Source: JAPPHA01 sp963664045
GTDB lineage: Bacteria > Pseudomonadota > Alphaproteobacteria > Rhodobacterales > Rhodobacteraceae
Direction: 5' to 3'
Length of the DNA: 64,000 bases
Assembly (NCBI GenBank): GCA_963664045.2
Contig: CAXXGT010000017.1
Location: 336,625 to 400,624, forward strand
Under the pieces are notes generated by a model. The model was not told where the DNA came from. It saw nothing but the letters and a program-made list of their open reading frames with translations, and made no database searches. Numbering within the stretch: the stretch's first letter is position 1; each line of letters opens with the position of its first letter. This document shows, piece after piece, positions 46,394-54,750 of the stretch. Both the position numbers and the translations under genes were made by a program.

Positions 46394-47334
46394 GCGGGAT
46401 CGACCCTCACGACCCGGAGGTGGTTCGCCGGCGGCTCGACGGGCTCCGCTCGGAGTTCGCGGGGCTGGGCTCGGGCGGTGGTCTTCTACGGGGTGCCGCG
46501 GCCCTGTTCAGGGAGTTGTTCGGGCTCGCCGGGACGCTGTCGGCGCTCGTCGGGTCACTGCAGGACAGGCTCACCGAGGAAGTGGCGAAGAACAGTGCAC
46601 TTCGCGACCAGCTGGCCCGCTACGAGCGCCAGCAGTACGGCCGGCGCTCGGAGAAGCGCCGCAACGCCGACGCCTCCTCCGATGGCGCCTCCTCCGACGG
46701 GGCCGCATCGCCGGACGCCGGGGAGGATGAGCCCGAAGCCGAAAGGAAAGGCGAGGCCGAAAAGAAAGCCGAAAAGAAGCCCCGGGGCGGCGTCAACGGG
46801 CGCAAGAAGGATCGTGGCGATGCCGTCAACGGCACCGGGCTGCGCTTCGGCCCCGAGGCGACGGTGATCGACATCGACGTGATGCCGCCGGAGATCGACG
46901 GGCTGGCGGCGGACGAGTTCGAGCTCATCTCCGAGCGGGTGTGCTGCAAGCTGGCATCGGTGCCGATCCGCCACGTGGTGCTGCGTTACCATTACAAGAA
47001 GGCGAAGATCACGTCCTCCGGCGCCCTGGTCTGCGCCCCGGCCGTCGAGGGCGTGTTCAAGAGCTCCTGCGCCGATGTGAGCTTTATCGCCGGAATGCTG
47101 GTCGACAAGTTCGCCTGGCATCTCCCCCTCTACCGCCAGCACCAGATGCTGGCAGAGAGCGGGATCACCGTCAGCCGCAAGTCCCTGAGTGGCTGGGCCA
47201 ACCGGGCGATCTCGCTGCTGGAGCCGGTGTTCGAGGCCCAGTGCCGCTCGGTTCTGGAAAGTTCCGTCATCGTCATGGACGAGACGCCGGTGCGGGCCGG
47301 ACGCGACCCCGCCAAGCCGGGCAAGATGAAACAA
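46390..47334 (+). CDS. tnpC: IS66 TnpC transposase, exon 1 (copy 1)
   Basis: 315 codons before intron B. An N-terminal coiled region (LQDRLTEEVAKNSALRDQLA) leads to ARYERQQYGRRSEKRRNAD, the IS66 leucine-zipper/recognition motif, then a low-complexity linker with SSDGASSDGA and a K/E repeat, the zinc-finger region ISERVCCKLASVPIRHVV and the DDE start IVMDETPVRAGRDP. The start ATG overlaps the methyltransferase stop. If the intron splices, exon 1 (KMKQ) joins exon 2 (CYYWPVLGDRDE) exactly as in copy 2. Confidence 0.9.
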
Positions 47335-47691
47335 GAGCGCCGAGCTAACTGGCGCTGGGGCAGCCGGTGAAAGTCCGGCAGGAAGGAGAGGCTAACCACC
47401 ACTTCCACCGCGAGCCGTGCGCGTGCATCCGCGAGGGTGCACGTGAAGCGTCGGTAGCGGCGCGTGTGGCCAGGATGATTGAGCAACGAAAATCTTATCA
47501 TTCGGAGTGCCGAGGTTCTTTGTTTGACCGAAGGCAACACCTGCAGGACCGCCATGGTGAGGGACTGCCGGGCTCCGCGCTGTCAAAGGAATCCAGGGAC
47601 GCACGTACGCCCCAAGCCGGGACTCGGGAGGGCTTCAATCTGCCCCGGCAGTCGTGCCGGGGCCGCGGAAGAAAGGAGATAGTCTGAATCG

Positions 47692-49176
47692 ATGACGAAC
47701 GGATTGAAGCAGTCGGATCCGGCCATAGTACCGGTGAAGTCGGCGAACAAGGGAACGTCAGTTCCTGCGGAGCCGATGGAGGGAAGGGCCGGAACCAAGG
47801 GGAATCCGCGAGGCCAAAGCATGCACCGGACACAGGGCCGGGATCGCATGTCACAGGCGGCTGAGCGGATACGGCAAGCAGCCACGAGGAAACCGAAGGA
47901 GAAACTCACTGCGCTTCTGCACCACATCACGACGGACGCGCTCGAAGCATCCTACTTCATGCTGAAGAAGGATGCGGCGGCAGGCGTGGACGGGGTGACA
48001 TGGGAGGAATACGGGAACGGACTGGAAGAGCGCCTGCTCGACCTGCACGACCGTGTTCACAGCGGGGCGTACCGGGCGCTTCCGTCCCGGCGGGTAGAGA
48101 TACCGAAGCCGGACGGGGGAACACGACCGCTCGGCATCGCGGCACTGGAGGACAAGATCGTCCAGACTGCGGTGGCGGAGACCATCCTTGTGCCGATATT
48201 CGAGCCGGAGTTCCTCGGGTTCAGCTATGGGTTCCGACCCGGTCGCGGTGCGCATGACGCGCTCGACGCGCTGGCGTACGGGATAGAACGGCGCAAGGTC
48301 AACTGGATTGTCGACGCGGACATACGGGCCTTTTTCGATCGGTTGGATCGAAGCTGGCTCATCAGGTTCGTGGAGCACCGGATCGGGGATCGTCGGGTCA
48401 TCCGGCTGATCTCCAAGTGGCTTGGCGCCGGCGTCATGGAAGAGGGCGAATGGCGGGACACCCAGCGGGGAACCCCTCAGGGCTCAAGTGTCTCGCCGAT
48501 TCTGGCGAACATCTACCTGCACTTCGTCCTTGATCTCTGGTTCCAGAGGAAATGGCGCGCCCGGATCGCCCGTGGCGAGACGATTATCGTGCGCTATGCC
48601 GACGACTTCGTGGTCGGGTTCCAGTACAAGCGGGATGCAGAACGGTTCCTGTGCGATCTGAAGGACAGGCTGGCCGCGTTCTCACTCGACTTGCACCCGG
48701 ACAAGACGCGGCTCATCGAGTTCGGCCGGTTCGCCATGGCGAACCGCCGGGCACGGGGAGAGCGGCGTCCCGAGACCTTCGACTTCCTCGGGTTCACGCA
48801 TTACTGCCGGACCACGCGGAAGGGACGTTTCGGACTGGGGCGCAAGCCGATCAGGAAGCGTGTCACCCGGACCCTGAAGCGCATCGAGGCCGAACTGCGT
48901 CAACGGATGCACGACAACATCTACGAGGTCGCCATATGGCTTGGTCGGGTTGTGGGCGGTTGGCTGCGTTACTACGCGGTCCCGACCAGCTCCCGATCCC
49001 TCCAGACGTTCGGGCTCCGTCTCAAGCGACTTTGGCTGCGCGTCTTGCGCCGCCGGTCGCAGAAGGACCGCCTTCCCTGGGGCAAGGTCGACCTGCTGGC
49101 GGCGGTCTTCTGGCCTCCGCTGCGGACCGTGCACCCATGGCCGGACAGACGGTTTGCCGTCAATCACCCGAGGTAG
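47692..49176 (+). CDS. ltrA: Group II intron reverse transcriptase/maturase (intron B)
   Basis: A 494-residue intron-encoded protein. RT motifs include KDAAAGVDGVTWEEY, DGGTRPLGIAALEDKIVQTA, FLGFSYGFRPGRGAHDALDA, GTPQGSSVSPILANIYLHFV and the active site IVRYADDFVVGFQ. The maturase (X) region follows (FDFLGFTHYCR to the C-terminal RRSQKDRLPWGKVDLL). No HNH endonuclease domain is evident. The frame is intact, so the intron may be mobile and spliced. Confidence 0.93.
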   Translation: MTNGLKQSDPAIVPVKSANKGTSVPAEPMEGRAGTKGNPRGQSMHRTQGRDRMSQAAERIRQAATRKPKEKLTALLHHITTDALEASYFMLKKDAAAGVDGVTWEEYGNGLEERLLDLHDRVHSGAYRALPSRRVEIPKPDGGTRPLGIAALEDKIVQTAVAETILVPIFEPEFLGFSYGFRPGRGAHDALDALAYGIERRKVNWIVDADIRAFFDRLDRSWLIRFVEHRIGDRRVIRLISKWLGAGVMEEGEWRDTQRGTPQGSSVSPILANIYLHFVLDLWFQRKWRARIARGETIIVRYADDFVVGFQYKRDAERFLCDLKDRLAAFSLDLHPDKTRLIEFGRFAMANRRARGERRPETFDFLGFTHYCRTTRKGRFGLGRKPIRKRVTRTLKRIEAELRQRMHDNIYEVAIWLGRVVGGWLRYYAVPTSSRSLQTFGLRLKRLWLRVLRRRSQKDRLPWGKVDLLAAVFWPPLRTVHPWPDRRFAVNHPR

Positions 49177-49208
49177 GAGCCTCGTGCCTTAACGGGCATG
49201 CGGGGATC
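49177..49208 (+). ncRNA. Group II intron B domain V-like hairpin
   Basis: GAGCCTCGTGCC, loop TTAACG and GGCATGCGGGGATC can form the short bulged hairpin expected of domain V, 40 bases before the intron 3' end. The AGC of GAGC is the expected catalytic triad. Assigned by position and pairing only. Confidence 0.6.
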
Positions 49209-49248
49209 TGTGCGGGGGGCGTCGGGCAACCGGTGTCCCTACCGCGAC

Positions 49249-50055
49249 TGCTACTACTGGCCGGTGCTCGGCGACCGGGACGAAGTGGTGTTCCACTTCG
49301 CGCCGTCCCGCGCCCACCACCATGTCGCGCGGTTCCTCGGCGATTTCGAGGGCACGTTGGTCAGCGACGGCTACGGCGCTTACGCGGCTTACGCCGAGGC
49401 GCGGGGGGAGGCGGTGAGGCAACAGAATTGTTGGTCGCATACGAGACGCAATTTCGAGGAGCAGCTGGACAACCATCCGGTGTTCGCCGGGAAGGCGCTG
49501 GATCTGATCGGGGGCATGTACGGGATCGAGAAGGAATTCCGTACCCGGCCGCCGCCTGAACGCCTGGAGGCGCGGCGCACCCGCACCCGCCTGCTGGTCG
49601 ACGCCTTCTGGCAATGGTGTGAGCGGACGCTCGGGGACCCGGCGCTGACGCCGAAGCACCCGATCCGCCGGGCGGTCACCTACGCCGTCGAACGCCAGCA
49701 GGCCCTCGAGGTGTTCCTCGAAGACCCGTTGGTGCCGATCGACTCGAATGGTGTCGAGCGCGCACTGCGCCGCATCAAGCTGGGACAGAAGAACTGGCTT
49801 TTTTCCTGGACAGAATCCGGCGCACGGAACGTCGGGATCGTCAACAGCCTCGTCGCCACCTGTTTCCTGCTCGGGATCAGCCCTGCAACCTATCTGGGCG
49901 ATGTCTTCCAGCGCATCGACACCCACCCGGCCGACCGGGTCCACGAACTGACGCCACGCCTGTGGAAGGACCTCTTCGCCGACAACCCGATGACCGGCAG
50001 CATCGACATGACCGTCGTCCGGGCTCACCCGGACGCCAGCCGGGGACCGCCGTAA
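49249..50055 (+). CDS. tnpC: IS66 TnpC transposase, exon 2 (copy 1)
   Basis: The C-terminal 268 residues: CYYWPVLGDRDEVVFHFAPS, SDGYGAYAAYAEARG with the second Asp, NCWSHTRRNFEEQL (C-H motif typical of IS66), and VPIDSNGVERALRRIKLGQK with the catalytic Glu. The IS66_C tail FSWTESGARNVGIVNSLVAT ends the protein. The last 31 bases overlap the 3' end of tnpB on the other strand. Confidence 0.9.
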   Translation, partial: CYYWPVLGDRDEVVFHFAPSRAHHHVARFLGDFEGTLVSDGYGAYAAYAEARGEAVRQQNCWSHTRRNFEEQLDNHPVFAGKALDLIGGMYGIEKEFRTRPPPERLEARRTRTRLLVDAFWQWCERTLGDPALTPKHPIRRAVTYAVERQQALEVFLEDPLVPIDSNGVERALRRIKLGQKNWLFSWTESGARNVGIVNSLVATCFLLGISPATYLGDVFQRIDTHPADRVHELTPRLWKDLFADNPMTGSIDMTVVRAHPDASRGPP

Positions 50056-50387
50056 CGCTTGCGACGGCGGCGAACGGTGACGTCGATGCCGTCGATCAGG
50101 GCCATCAACTCGGTCGAAGACAATGCAAGCGCCGCATGGCCGGAGGCCGGAGGTGGGGCGAACAGGCCCTGCTCCAGGCGCTTGGACCAGATGAAGAAGC
50201 CGCCCCGCTCGAAGCCGAGGACCTTCACGATGGTCCGGCGCCGGTTGACGAACACGTACCAGCGTCCATCGGCCGGATTGCACCCGAGATGGCCCGACAC
50301 CAGCGCGCACAGCCCGTCGAAACTGCGCCGCATGTCGGCCGGGTCCGTCGACAGCCAGATGCCGCCCCGCGGCCAGCCGCCGAGCAT
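50025..50387 (-). CDS. tnpB: IS66 TnpB (Orf2) accessory protein, copy 1
   Basis: A 120-residue protein: GGIWLSTDPADMRRSFDGLC, ALVSGHLGCNPADGRWYVFV and FERGGFFIWSKRLEQGLF match the IS66 Orf2 family (usual form V-L---P-D-R-G-DGL). ATG 50387 is joined to the tnpA stop as TGATG. It is required for transposition of IS66 elements that have it. Convergent with, and overlapping, tnpC. Confidence 0.92.
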   Translation of the reverse strand: MLGGWPRGGIWLSTDPADMRRSFDGLCALVSGHLGCNPADGRWYVFVNRRRTIVKVLGFERGGFFIWSKRLEQGLFAPPPASGHAALALSSTELMALIDGIDVTVRRRRKRYGGPRLASG

Positions 50388-50671
50388 CACGACCGCCGAA
50401 CCCGCAGGACGACCCCGTCGCCCAGGTCAAGCTCGACGTCCCAGCCCGAGGAAACCGGCGGCGCAAGCTCGACAAAGGATCCCTTCCCGCCCCCAGGGCG
50501 GAGACGGCACCGCCAGTTCGAGAAGGTCTTCGAGGACAGCCCACGGGACTCGCAAAACTCCCGTTGCGACAGCCCCGAGCGCTCGAAGTCCGCCATGATG
50601 CCGCTCCACTCGTCTGCGCTGCGCACCACCGGCGCACGACGGGAACCAGCCGAACCATTCAAACCTGACAT
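50387..50671 (-). CDS. tnpA: IS66 TnpA accessory protein, copy 1
   Basis: A 94-residue HTH protein: WSGIMADFERSGLSQREFCE and SRGLSSKTFSNWRCRLRPGG are the IS66 TnpA helix-turn-helix signature. It starts 98 bp inside the right end of the element. It is identical or nearly so to the copy at 55542. Confidence 0.9.
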   Translation of the reverse strand: MSGLNGSAGSRRAPVVRSADEWSGIMADFERSGLSQREFCESRGLSSKTFSNWRCRLRPGGGKGSFVELAPPVSSGWDVELDLGDGVVLRVRRS

Positions 50672-50769
50672 GACAATTTCCTCCGATCATTGATGAATGA
50701 CCGGAAGTATCCCCATGCACCCCCCGCACGGGCAACCGAATTATCAGACGTCGCCGTTTACCCGCTTAC

Positions 50770-51800
50770 TTGCCGTCGATGGCCAGGGCACTGTCGGGGC
50801 CGCCGTGGTCTTCGTTCCATTGCCGCAGGGCGGCGTCGAACTGGTCCGGGCACACCCGGACCAGCACGTCGCGGATGATCGTCCTGCTCGGCGGGATGTA
50901 CCGGCCCTGGTCGAAGCGCGGCCTGAAATACGCCAGAACCGCCTGGCTCTGGTCCTCGACCCACTCCGAGATCTCCTTGTAGCCGCGCATGCCGGCGAGT
51001 GTCGCGGCGGTGGCGAGCGAGAGCACCGATGGCAGGGCGTGCCGCCGCCCCTGCCTGCGTCGCGGATCCTCCACCTGCCGGAAGTAATCGGGCAGGGAGC
51101 GCATCTGCGCGGCGGTGAGTGTCATCTTCGGAACTCCCTTGTGCAGGCCGGGATCAAGGTGGGCCGTCCTCAGCCGGCGGCGCGCATCCCGGCGCAGTGG
51201 ATAGAGAAAGACAAGCTTGGGCCGGTCGTGGGTGATGTAGCCGCTGCCCAGGCGGCCGAAGCCCCGGGTGTGCCCGACACAGAGCCAGTTGGCGGCGCGG
51301 TAGACCGTGCCCCGGTGATGAGCAGGATCCACGAACGTCTCCATGAGCAGGACTTCGTGGCCAAAGCGGAGCGGCCAGTCCCGCACCAGGCGCCGTGCGC
51401 ACAGCGACAGCACCCGTGAGCCGAGGTTCGGCACCCCGCCGGGCAGAACCAGGAACCGCGAATTGTTGGTGACAAGGTGAAGGCGGCTGAACTGGCTGCC
51501 ACGCTCCCAGCCGATCCAGTCATCCCGCGCCGCGCAGAGCAACGCAGATGCCGAAAACATCGCCAGCGCCAGCCAGCGTCCCCCACAGTGCGCGACATAG
51601 CGTATGGTCTCGCCTCTCGGCTGGGCGTCGCCGAGGAAATGATGCTCCTGCATCAAGGCGCGAAAGCGGGCCTCGTCCACCTTCGTCACCATCTCCAATG
51701 ACACTTGGGAAAGATCCACCACGCTTTCGTTCCATACCGCCTTGCCGCGAATCACCCATGGCTGACTGTAGACCGGTGCTGCGGGAGAGTCCACCTCCAA
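50770..51800 (-). pseudogene. DruA-like (DUF4338) domain with ISAs1 transposase N-terminus
   Basis: The frame opens with a TTG at 51800. The DUF4338 part shows LMQEHHFLGDAQPRGETIRY, RDDWIGWERGSQFSRLHLV, NNSRFLVLPGG, LGSRVLSLCARRLVRDW and VYRAANWLCVGHTRGFGRL. The ISAs1 N-terminal part follows: SLPDYFRQVEDPRRRQGRRH, LPSVLSLATAATLAGMRGYK and SALAIDGK, where IS66 is inserted. The rest is at 44709-45544. Compared with the 741-residue fusion, the N-terminal helical region is missing. Confidence 0.88.
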
Positions 51801-51852
51801 TAGTCATGTCAATGCAGGTAAAGAAAAAAATCCGGAGAACGGATTTGCCTTG

Positions 51853-52972
51853 GACGCGGAGGCCAACCTGCTTGACCTCCTGGGGCGGATGAAGTCTGGC
51901 ACGTTACCGCGCACCACCGGTACGCCGTCACGACATCCCGAAAGCGGATGGGGGGCAGCGACCGCTGGGCATACCGACCTACGAGGACAAGGTGGCGCAA
52001 CGAGCCATTCTGATGCTGCTGGAGCCGATCTACGAGACGGACTTTCTGCCGTGCTCGTACGGCTTCAGGCCCGGCCACTCTGCCCACGAAGCGTTGAAAG
52101 ACCTTCGGGCGGGGCTGGCCGTGGAAGGCCTCGGATGGGTGATCGATGCCGATATTGCGAACTACTTTGGAAGCATTGAGCACAAACACCTGCGGGGGTT
52201 CCTCGACCAGAGGATCAATGACGGCGTCGTTCGACGCTTGATCGATAAATGGCTGGCAGCAGGAGTGCTCGACAATGGCGTCCTGCAACGCACCGAAGAA
52301 GGGACGCCTCAGGGTGGGGTAATCAGCCCGATTCTCGCCAATATCTTCCTGCACCATGTGCTGGATGTATGGATGAACGAGGATGTGGCACCACGCGTTG
52401 GGGCGCACCGGCTGGTGCGGTACGCGGATGACTTTGTCATTGCATTCAGGAACCGCAGGGATGGAGAGCGTGTGCTCGCTGTCCTTGGCAAGCGGCTTGC
52501 GAGATTCGGGCTAATGCTCCATGACGGCAAGACGCGCTTTGTGGACTTCCGTCCCATGCACAGGCAGGGCGACGGACACGACGCACAGGGCAAGTTCGAC
52601 TTCCTCGGCTTCACCCACCTGTGGGGCAAGTCGCGACGAGGTCGACTGGTCGTGCGTCAGTTCACGGCCCGCGACCGGTTGGCGCGGGCTGTCAAGTCCA
52701 TATGGGACTGGTGCAAGGGAAACCGGCACCTCCCGCTCCCGGAGCAGCACCGGCACCTTGGCCGGGTAATCCGGGGACATTGCGGCTACTATGGCCTGAC
52801 CGGCAACGGCAAGCAGTTAAACCGCTTCCGTAAGGCGGTAATATGCAGCTGGCACCGTTGGCTCGGCCGACGACACCGCAACGGGAGACAGACATGGGCC
52901 TGGATAACTAAAATCCTGACCATGTTCCCGCTGCCACAGGCCCGGATCGTCCACTCGATCTACGCCAACTGA
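51853..52972 (+). pseudogene. Group II intron A reverse transcriptase, 3' part with frameshift
   Basis: Resumes DAEANLLDLLGRMKSG, then one extra base near 51908 breaks the frame before YRAPPVRRHDIPKADGGQRP. From 51992 the frame is open: ETDFLPCSYGFRPGHSAHEA, GTPQGGVISPILANIFLHHV, LVRYADDFVIAFRN (active site) and FDFLGFTHLWGKSRRGRLVV, ending MFPLPQARIVHSIYAN. The protein is dead through both insertion and frameshift. Confidence 0.85.
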
Positions 52973-52990
52973 GCGAAACTGACATGCGAG

Positions 52991-53024
52991 GAACCGGATG
53001 CTCTAATGCGAGCACGTCCGGCTC
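52991..53024 (+). ncRNA. Group II intron A domain V
   Basis: ACCGGATGCT, loop CTAATGCG, AGCACGTCCGGCT forms a bulged hairpin (CCGGA/TCCGG and TGCT/AGCA with a CG bulge) of domain V size, about 40 bases before the intron end. A second stem (AAGGGGCACCGTGAGGTCCCCTT region, 53032-53055) fits domain VI. Confidence 0.7.
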
Positions 53025-53067
53025 TGCGGGGGAAGGGGCACCGTGAGGTCCCCTTCTACCCGGCCCC

Positions 53068-53231
53068 AAGTGGAAAGACAGGATATTCTCCAGCAGGCCA
53101 ATTGCAGAGACCTGAATGAAGAGAACTGTCCTGAGCATTATACAATTTGGGACACGCTCCAAGAGCGTTACAGGAGCTTTTATGACGAACTGCACGAGAT
53201 CTTCGAGCCTGTCAACGAAGCGACAAACTAA
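53068..53231 (+). pseudogene. Small gene split by nested insertions, 3' part
   Basis: After the target duplication (53068-53075) the frame of the gene at 41681 resumes RQDILQQANCRDLNEENCPE and RYRSFYDELHEIFEPVNEAT, stopping at 53231. The join needs no base change, showing the insertions are recent relative to decay of this gene. The stop codon is part of the duplication made by the MITE that follows. Confidence 0.6.
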
Positions 53232-53511
53232 GGGAGTGATTCCCGTATGGCGCGATTTTCTGACCTCTGACGCAGTGAGAACGAATCACACTGTGCAGCG
53301 CGGTGCATCTTGTGTTGGAGCACTTTTCCTCGCCCACCCCGAAGCCAGGAATTCAGTGGAAATCACCGGGAAATGGAAAAACTGCGGCTCGTCCAGCGTT
53401 TTTTTCGCGAAAACCCGTGAAATCGGAGATCACCGCCGATCAGGCAGCAAAATAAATTCGCAATTACAAGGCATTAAAAAGAGCGCAATCCGCCATACAG
53501 AATCCACACCC
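53232..53511. mobile_element. MITE derived from the ISKra4-family element
   Basis: A 280-bp element with ends GGGAGTGATTCCCGTATGGCG and, reverse complemented, GGGTGTGGATTCTGTATGGCG. The interior matches only the two ends of ISKra4 copies 1 and 2 (for example TTTTTTTCGCGAAAACC and GAGATCACCG), so the transposase is deleted. An 8-bp target duplication CAAACTAA lies at 53224-53231 and 53512-53519. Confidence 0.85.
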
Positions 53512-53519
53512 CAAACTAA

Positions 53520-54029
53520 GGCGCCCCGGCCGCTGTCGATGTTTATCCTGCGCTACATCGACCAGAACGCATGGCGGACGATCGCGACCTGGTAGCAGTT
53601 CCGCGGAGTTGCAAAACGACGCTCAGCCATGCGCAGAACGCAAAACGGCCGATTTCTCATAAACGCAAAGTCACATTTTCAGCGATCGCCACCCGGCGGG
53701 GCGACGGTGCGTGCGGCATGTGCATGTCCGGGATTGACGTTCCCTTCCATGCCCGGATCTCGGGTCCGTACCGGCCTGTGTTCGTCACCGCTGGCTGGAT
53801 GGAGGTGGTTTTTTTTGCCTTGTCGATTGACCTCACACTTCCGGATTTCTCGGCGCCGATCCGGTAATCCCGGTTGTCACTGAAGACCTTCCGGGCCTGG
53901 ACTTCCCCGCGGTCTCGCTGTCGTCGAAATAACGATCTGAAGCAACATCCTGGCTGGTGGGCGCATAGCGTGCGCTAGCCAAGGCTCGGGCCGCCCGCTA
54001 TAAATGTATAGCGGAGAGGGGCAGATATC
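53520..54029. other. Intergenic stretch, no gene supported
   Basis: About 510 bases between the MITE and relB. A short frame ending MFILRYIDQNAWRTIATW at 53595 might be the tail of a lost gene. The rest is not recognisable; the relBE promoter should lie near 53960-54020. Confidence 0.4.
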
Positions 54030-54254
54030 ATGCTTGCGATCAGATTACCGGCCGAGATCGAAGACCGTCTTGAGCGGCTTGCCAAGGCGACCGGGCGTAC
54101 CAAGACCTTCTATGCCCGTGAAGCCATCCTGGAACATCTGGATAACCTGGAGGATCTGTATCTTGCCGAGCAGCGTTTTCTTGAGAATCGCGCCGGCAAG
54201 TCCCGGACATATTCTCTGGATGAGGTAGAGCGCGAGCTTGGCCTGGCGGATTGA
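54030..54254 (+). CDS. relB: RelB-type antitoxin
   Basis: A 74-residue ribbon-helix-helix antitoxin: MLAIRLPAEIEDRLERLAKA, then TGRTKTFYAREAILEHLDNL and an acidic tail SLDEVERELGLAD. It overlaps the toxin gene by 17 bp. It should bind the promoter and neutralise RelE. Confidence 0.9.
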   Translation: MLAIRLPAEIEDRLERLAKATGRTKTFYAREAILEHLDNLEDLYLAEQRFLENRAGKSRTYSLDEVERELGLAD

Positions 54255-54525
54255 GTTTGATGAGCGCGCACTGAAAGACTTGCGCAAGCTCGACAAACAG
54301 ACCTCCCTGCGGATCACTTCATTCCTGAGGGAACGTATCGCTCTCGACGACGACCCTCGCCGCGGCGGGGTGGCACTGCGCGGCAGGAGATCGGGGACTT
54401 CGTTCTGGCGATACCGTGTCGGCGACTGGCGGATCGTTGTTCACATCGATGATGCGGCCCGGCAGGTTCTGGTTATCAGGGTTGCGCATCGTCGACAGGT
54501 TTACCGTGGTCTTTTCACCGACTGA
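54238..54525 (+). CDS. relE: RelE-type toxin
   Basis: A 95-residue RelE/ParE toxin: WRIEFDERALKDLRKLDKQT, RGGVALRGRRSGTSFWRYRV and DWRIVVHIDDAARQVLVIRV, with RVAHRRQVYRG at the end carrying the basic residues of RelE ribonucleases. The start is TTG 54238 within relB, implying coupled translation. Frame intact. Confidence 0.88.
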   Translation: MAWRIEFDERALKDLRKLDKQTSLRITSFLRERIALDDDPRRGGVALRGRRSGTSFWRYRVGDWRIVVHIDDAARQVLVIRVAHRRQVYRGLFTD

Positions 54526-54750
54526 AACCGGACCCGTCGATCCGCGCCACATACCCAGAAAAGGAACAGGGAGCTGGTGTGGTCGGGCCGGGCCTGGTGG
54601 AGTGTTCCTGGTTTCGCCATGTTCTGGACGCAGGGGCCGCCAGGAGTGCCGGAACGATCGGGCGGCATATGAGCTCGGTCGTCGGATTGAGACCATTTGT
54701 GCGGAAATCGTCGGCGGGGGTGTAAATTCACCATGGCGACGTTTTTGGTC

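Larger units (their letters stand above)
47335..49248 (+). mobile_element. Group II intron B inside IS66 tnpC
   Basis: Comparison with the uninterrupted tnpC of copy 2 fixes the borders exactly: copy 2 reads AAGATGAAACAATGCTAC, here split after AAACAA. The 1914-bp insert begins GAGCGCCGAGC and ends CCCTACCGCGAC, with a 5' ribozyme part, a complete reverse transcriptase gene and a domain V-like hairpin near the 3' end. It is in the same orientation as tnpC, so splicing would restore the mRNA. Confidence 0.92.
45545..50769. mobile_element. IS66-family element with methyltransferase gene, copy 1
   Basis: The ends GTAAGCGGGTAAACTGCGACG (left) and GTAAGCGGGTAAACGGCGACG (right, reverse complement) are inverted repeats. 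The 8-bp target duplication TTGCCGTC lies at 45537-45544 and 50770-50777. Order is MTase and tnpC on plus, then tnpB and tnpA on minus, converging. Intron B lies in tnpC. Without it the element is 3.31 kb, close to the 3.295 kb of copy 2. Confidence 0.93.
44452..51852 (-). mobile_element. DruA-ISAs1-type element, interrupted by IS66
   Basis: The left end CAGGGTGAATCTGTTCT and the reverse complement of the right end CAAGGCAAATCCGTTCT pair as imperfect terminal repeats. The 10-bp direct repeat GACGCGGAGG lies at 44442-44451 and 51853-51862, within the range reported for ISAs1. Without IS66 the element would be about 2.2 kb and carries one transposase gene with an N-terminal DruA-like domain. 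Confidence 0.85.
43663..53064 (+). mobile_element. Group II intron A, interrupted by an ISAs1-type element
   Basis: The intron begins TTGCGCCAGGCCAAGCTCTG after the ISKra4 sequence CCACT and ends CTACCCGGC before CCC. The 5' ribozyme part (43663-44246) is followed by a reverse transcriptase gene, and a domain V hairpin lies at 52991. It sits inside the terminal inverted repeat of ISKra4 copy 2; copy 1 shows the uninterrupted CCACTCCC. The RT gene is broken by insertion and by a frameshift. Confidence 0.8.
41927..53067 (-). mobile_element. ISKra4-family element, copy 2, carrying nested insertions
   Basis: The left end is GGGAGTGATTCCCCTATGGCG at 41927; the right end is CCATAGAGAATCCACT at 43662, completed by CCC at 53065-53067 after intron A. 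The 8-bp target duplication AAGTGGAA is at 41919-41926 and 53068-53075. Without later insertions the element is about 1.74 kb and nearly identical to copy 1. Confidence 0.88.
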
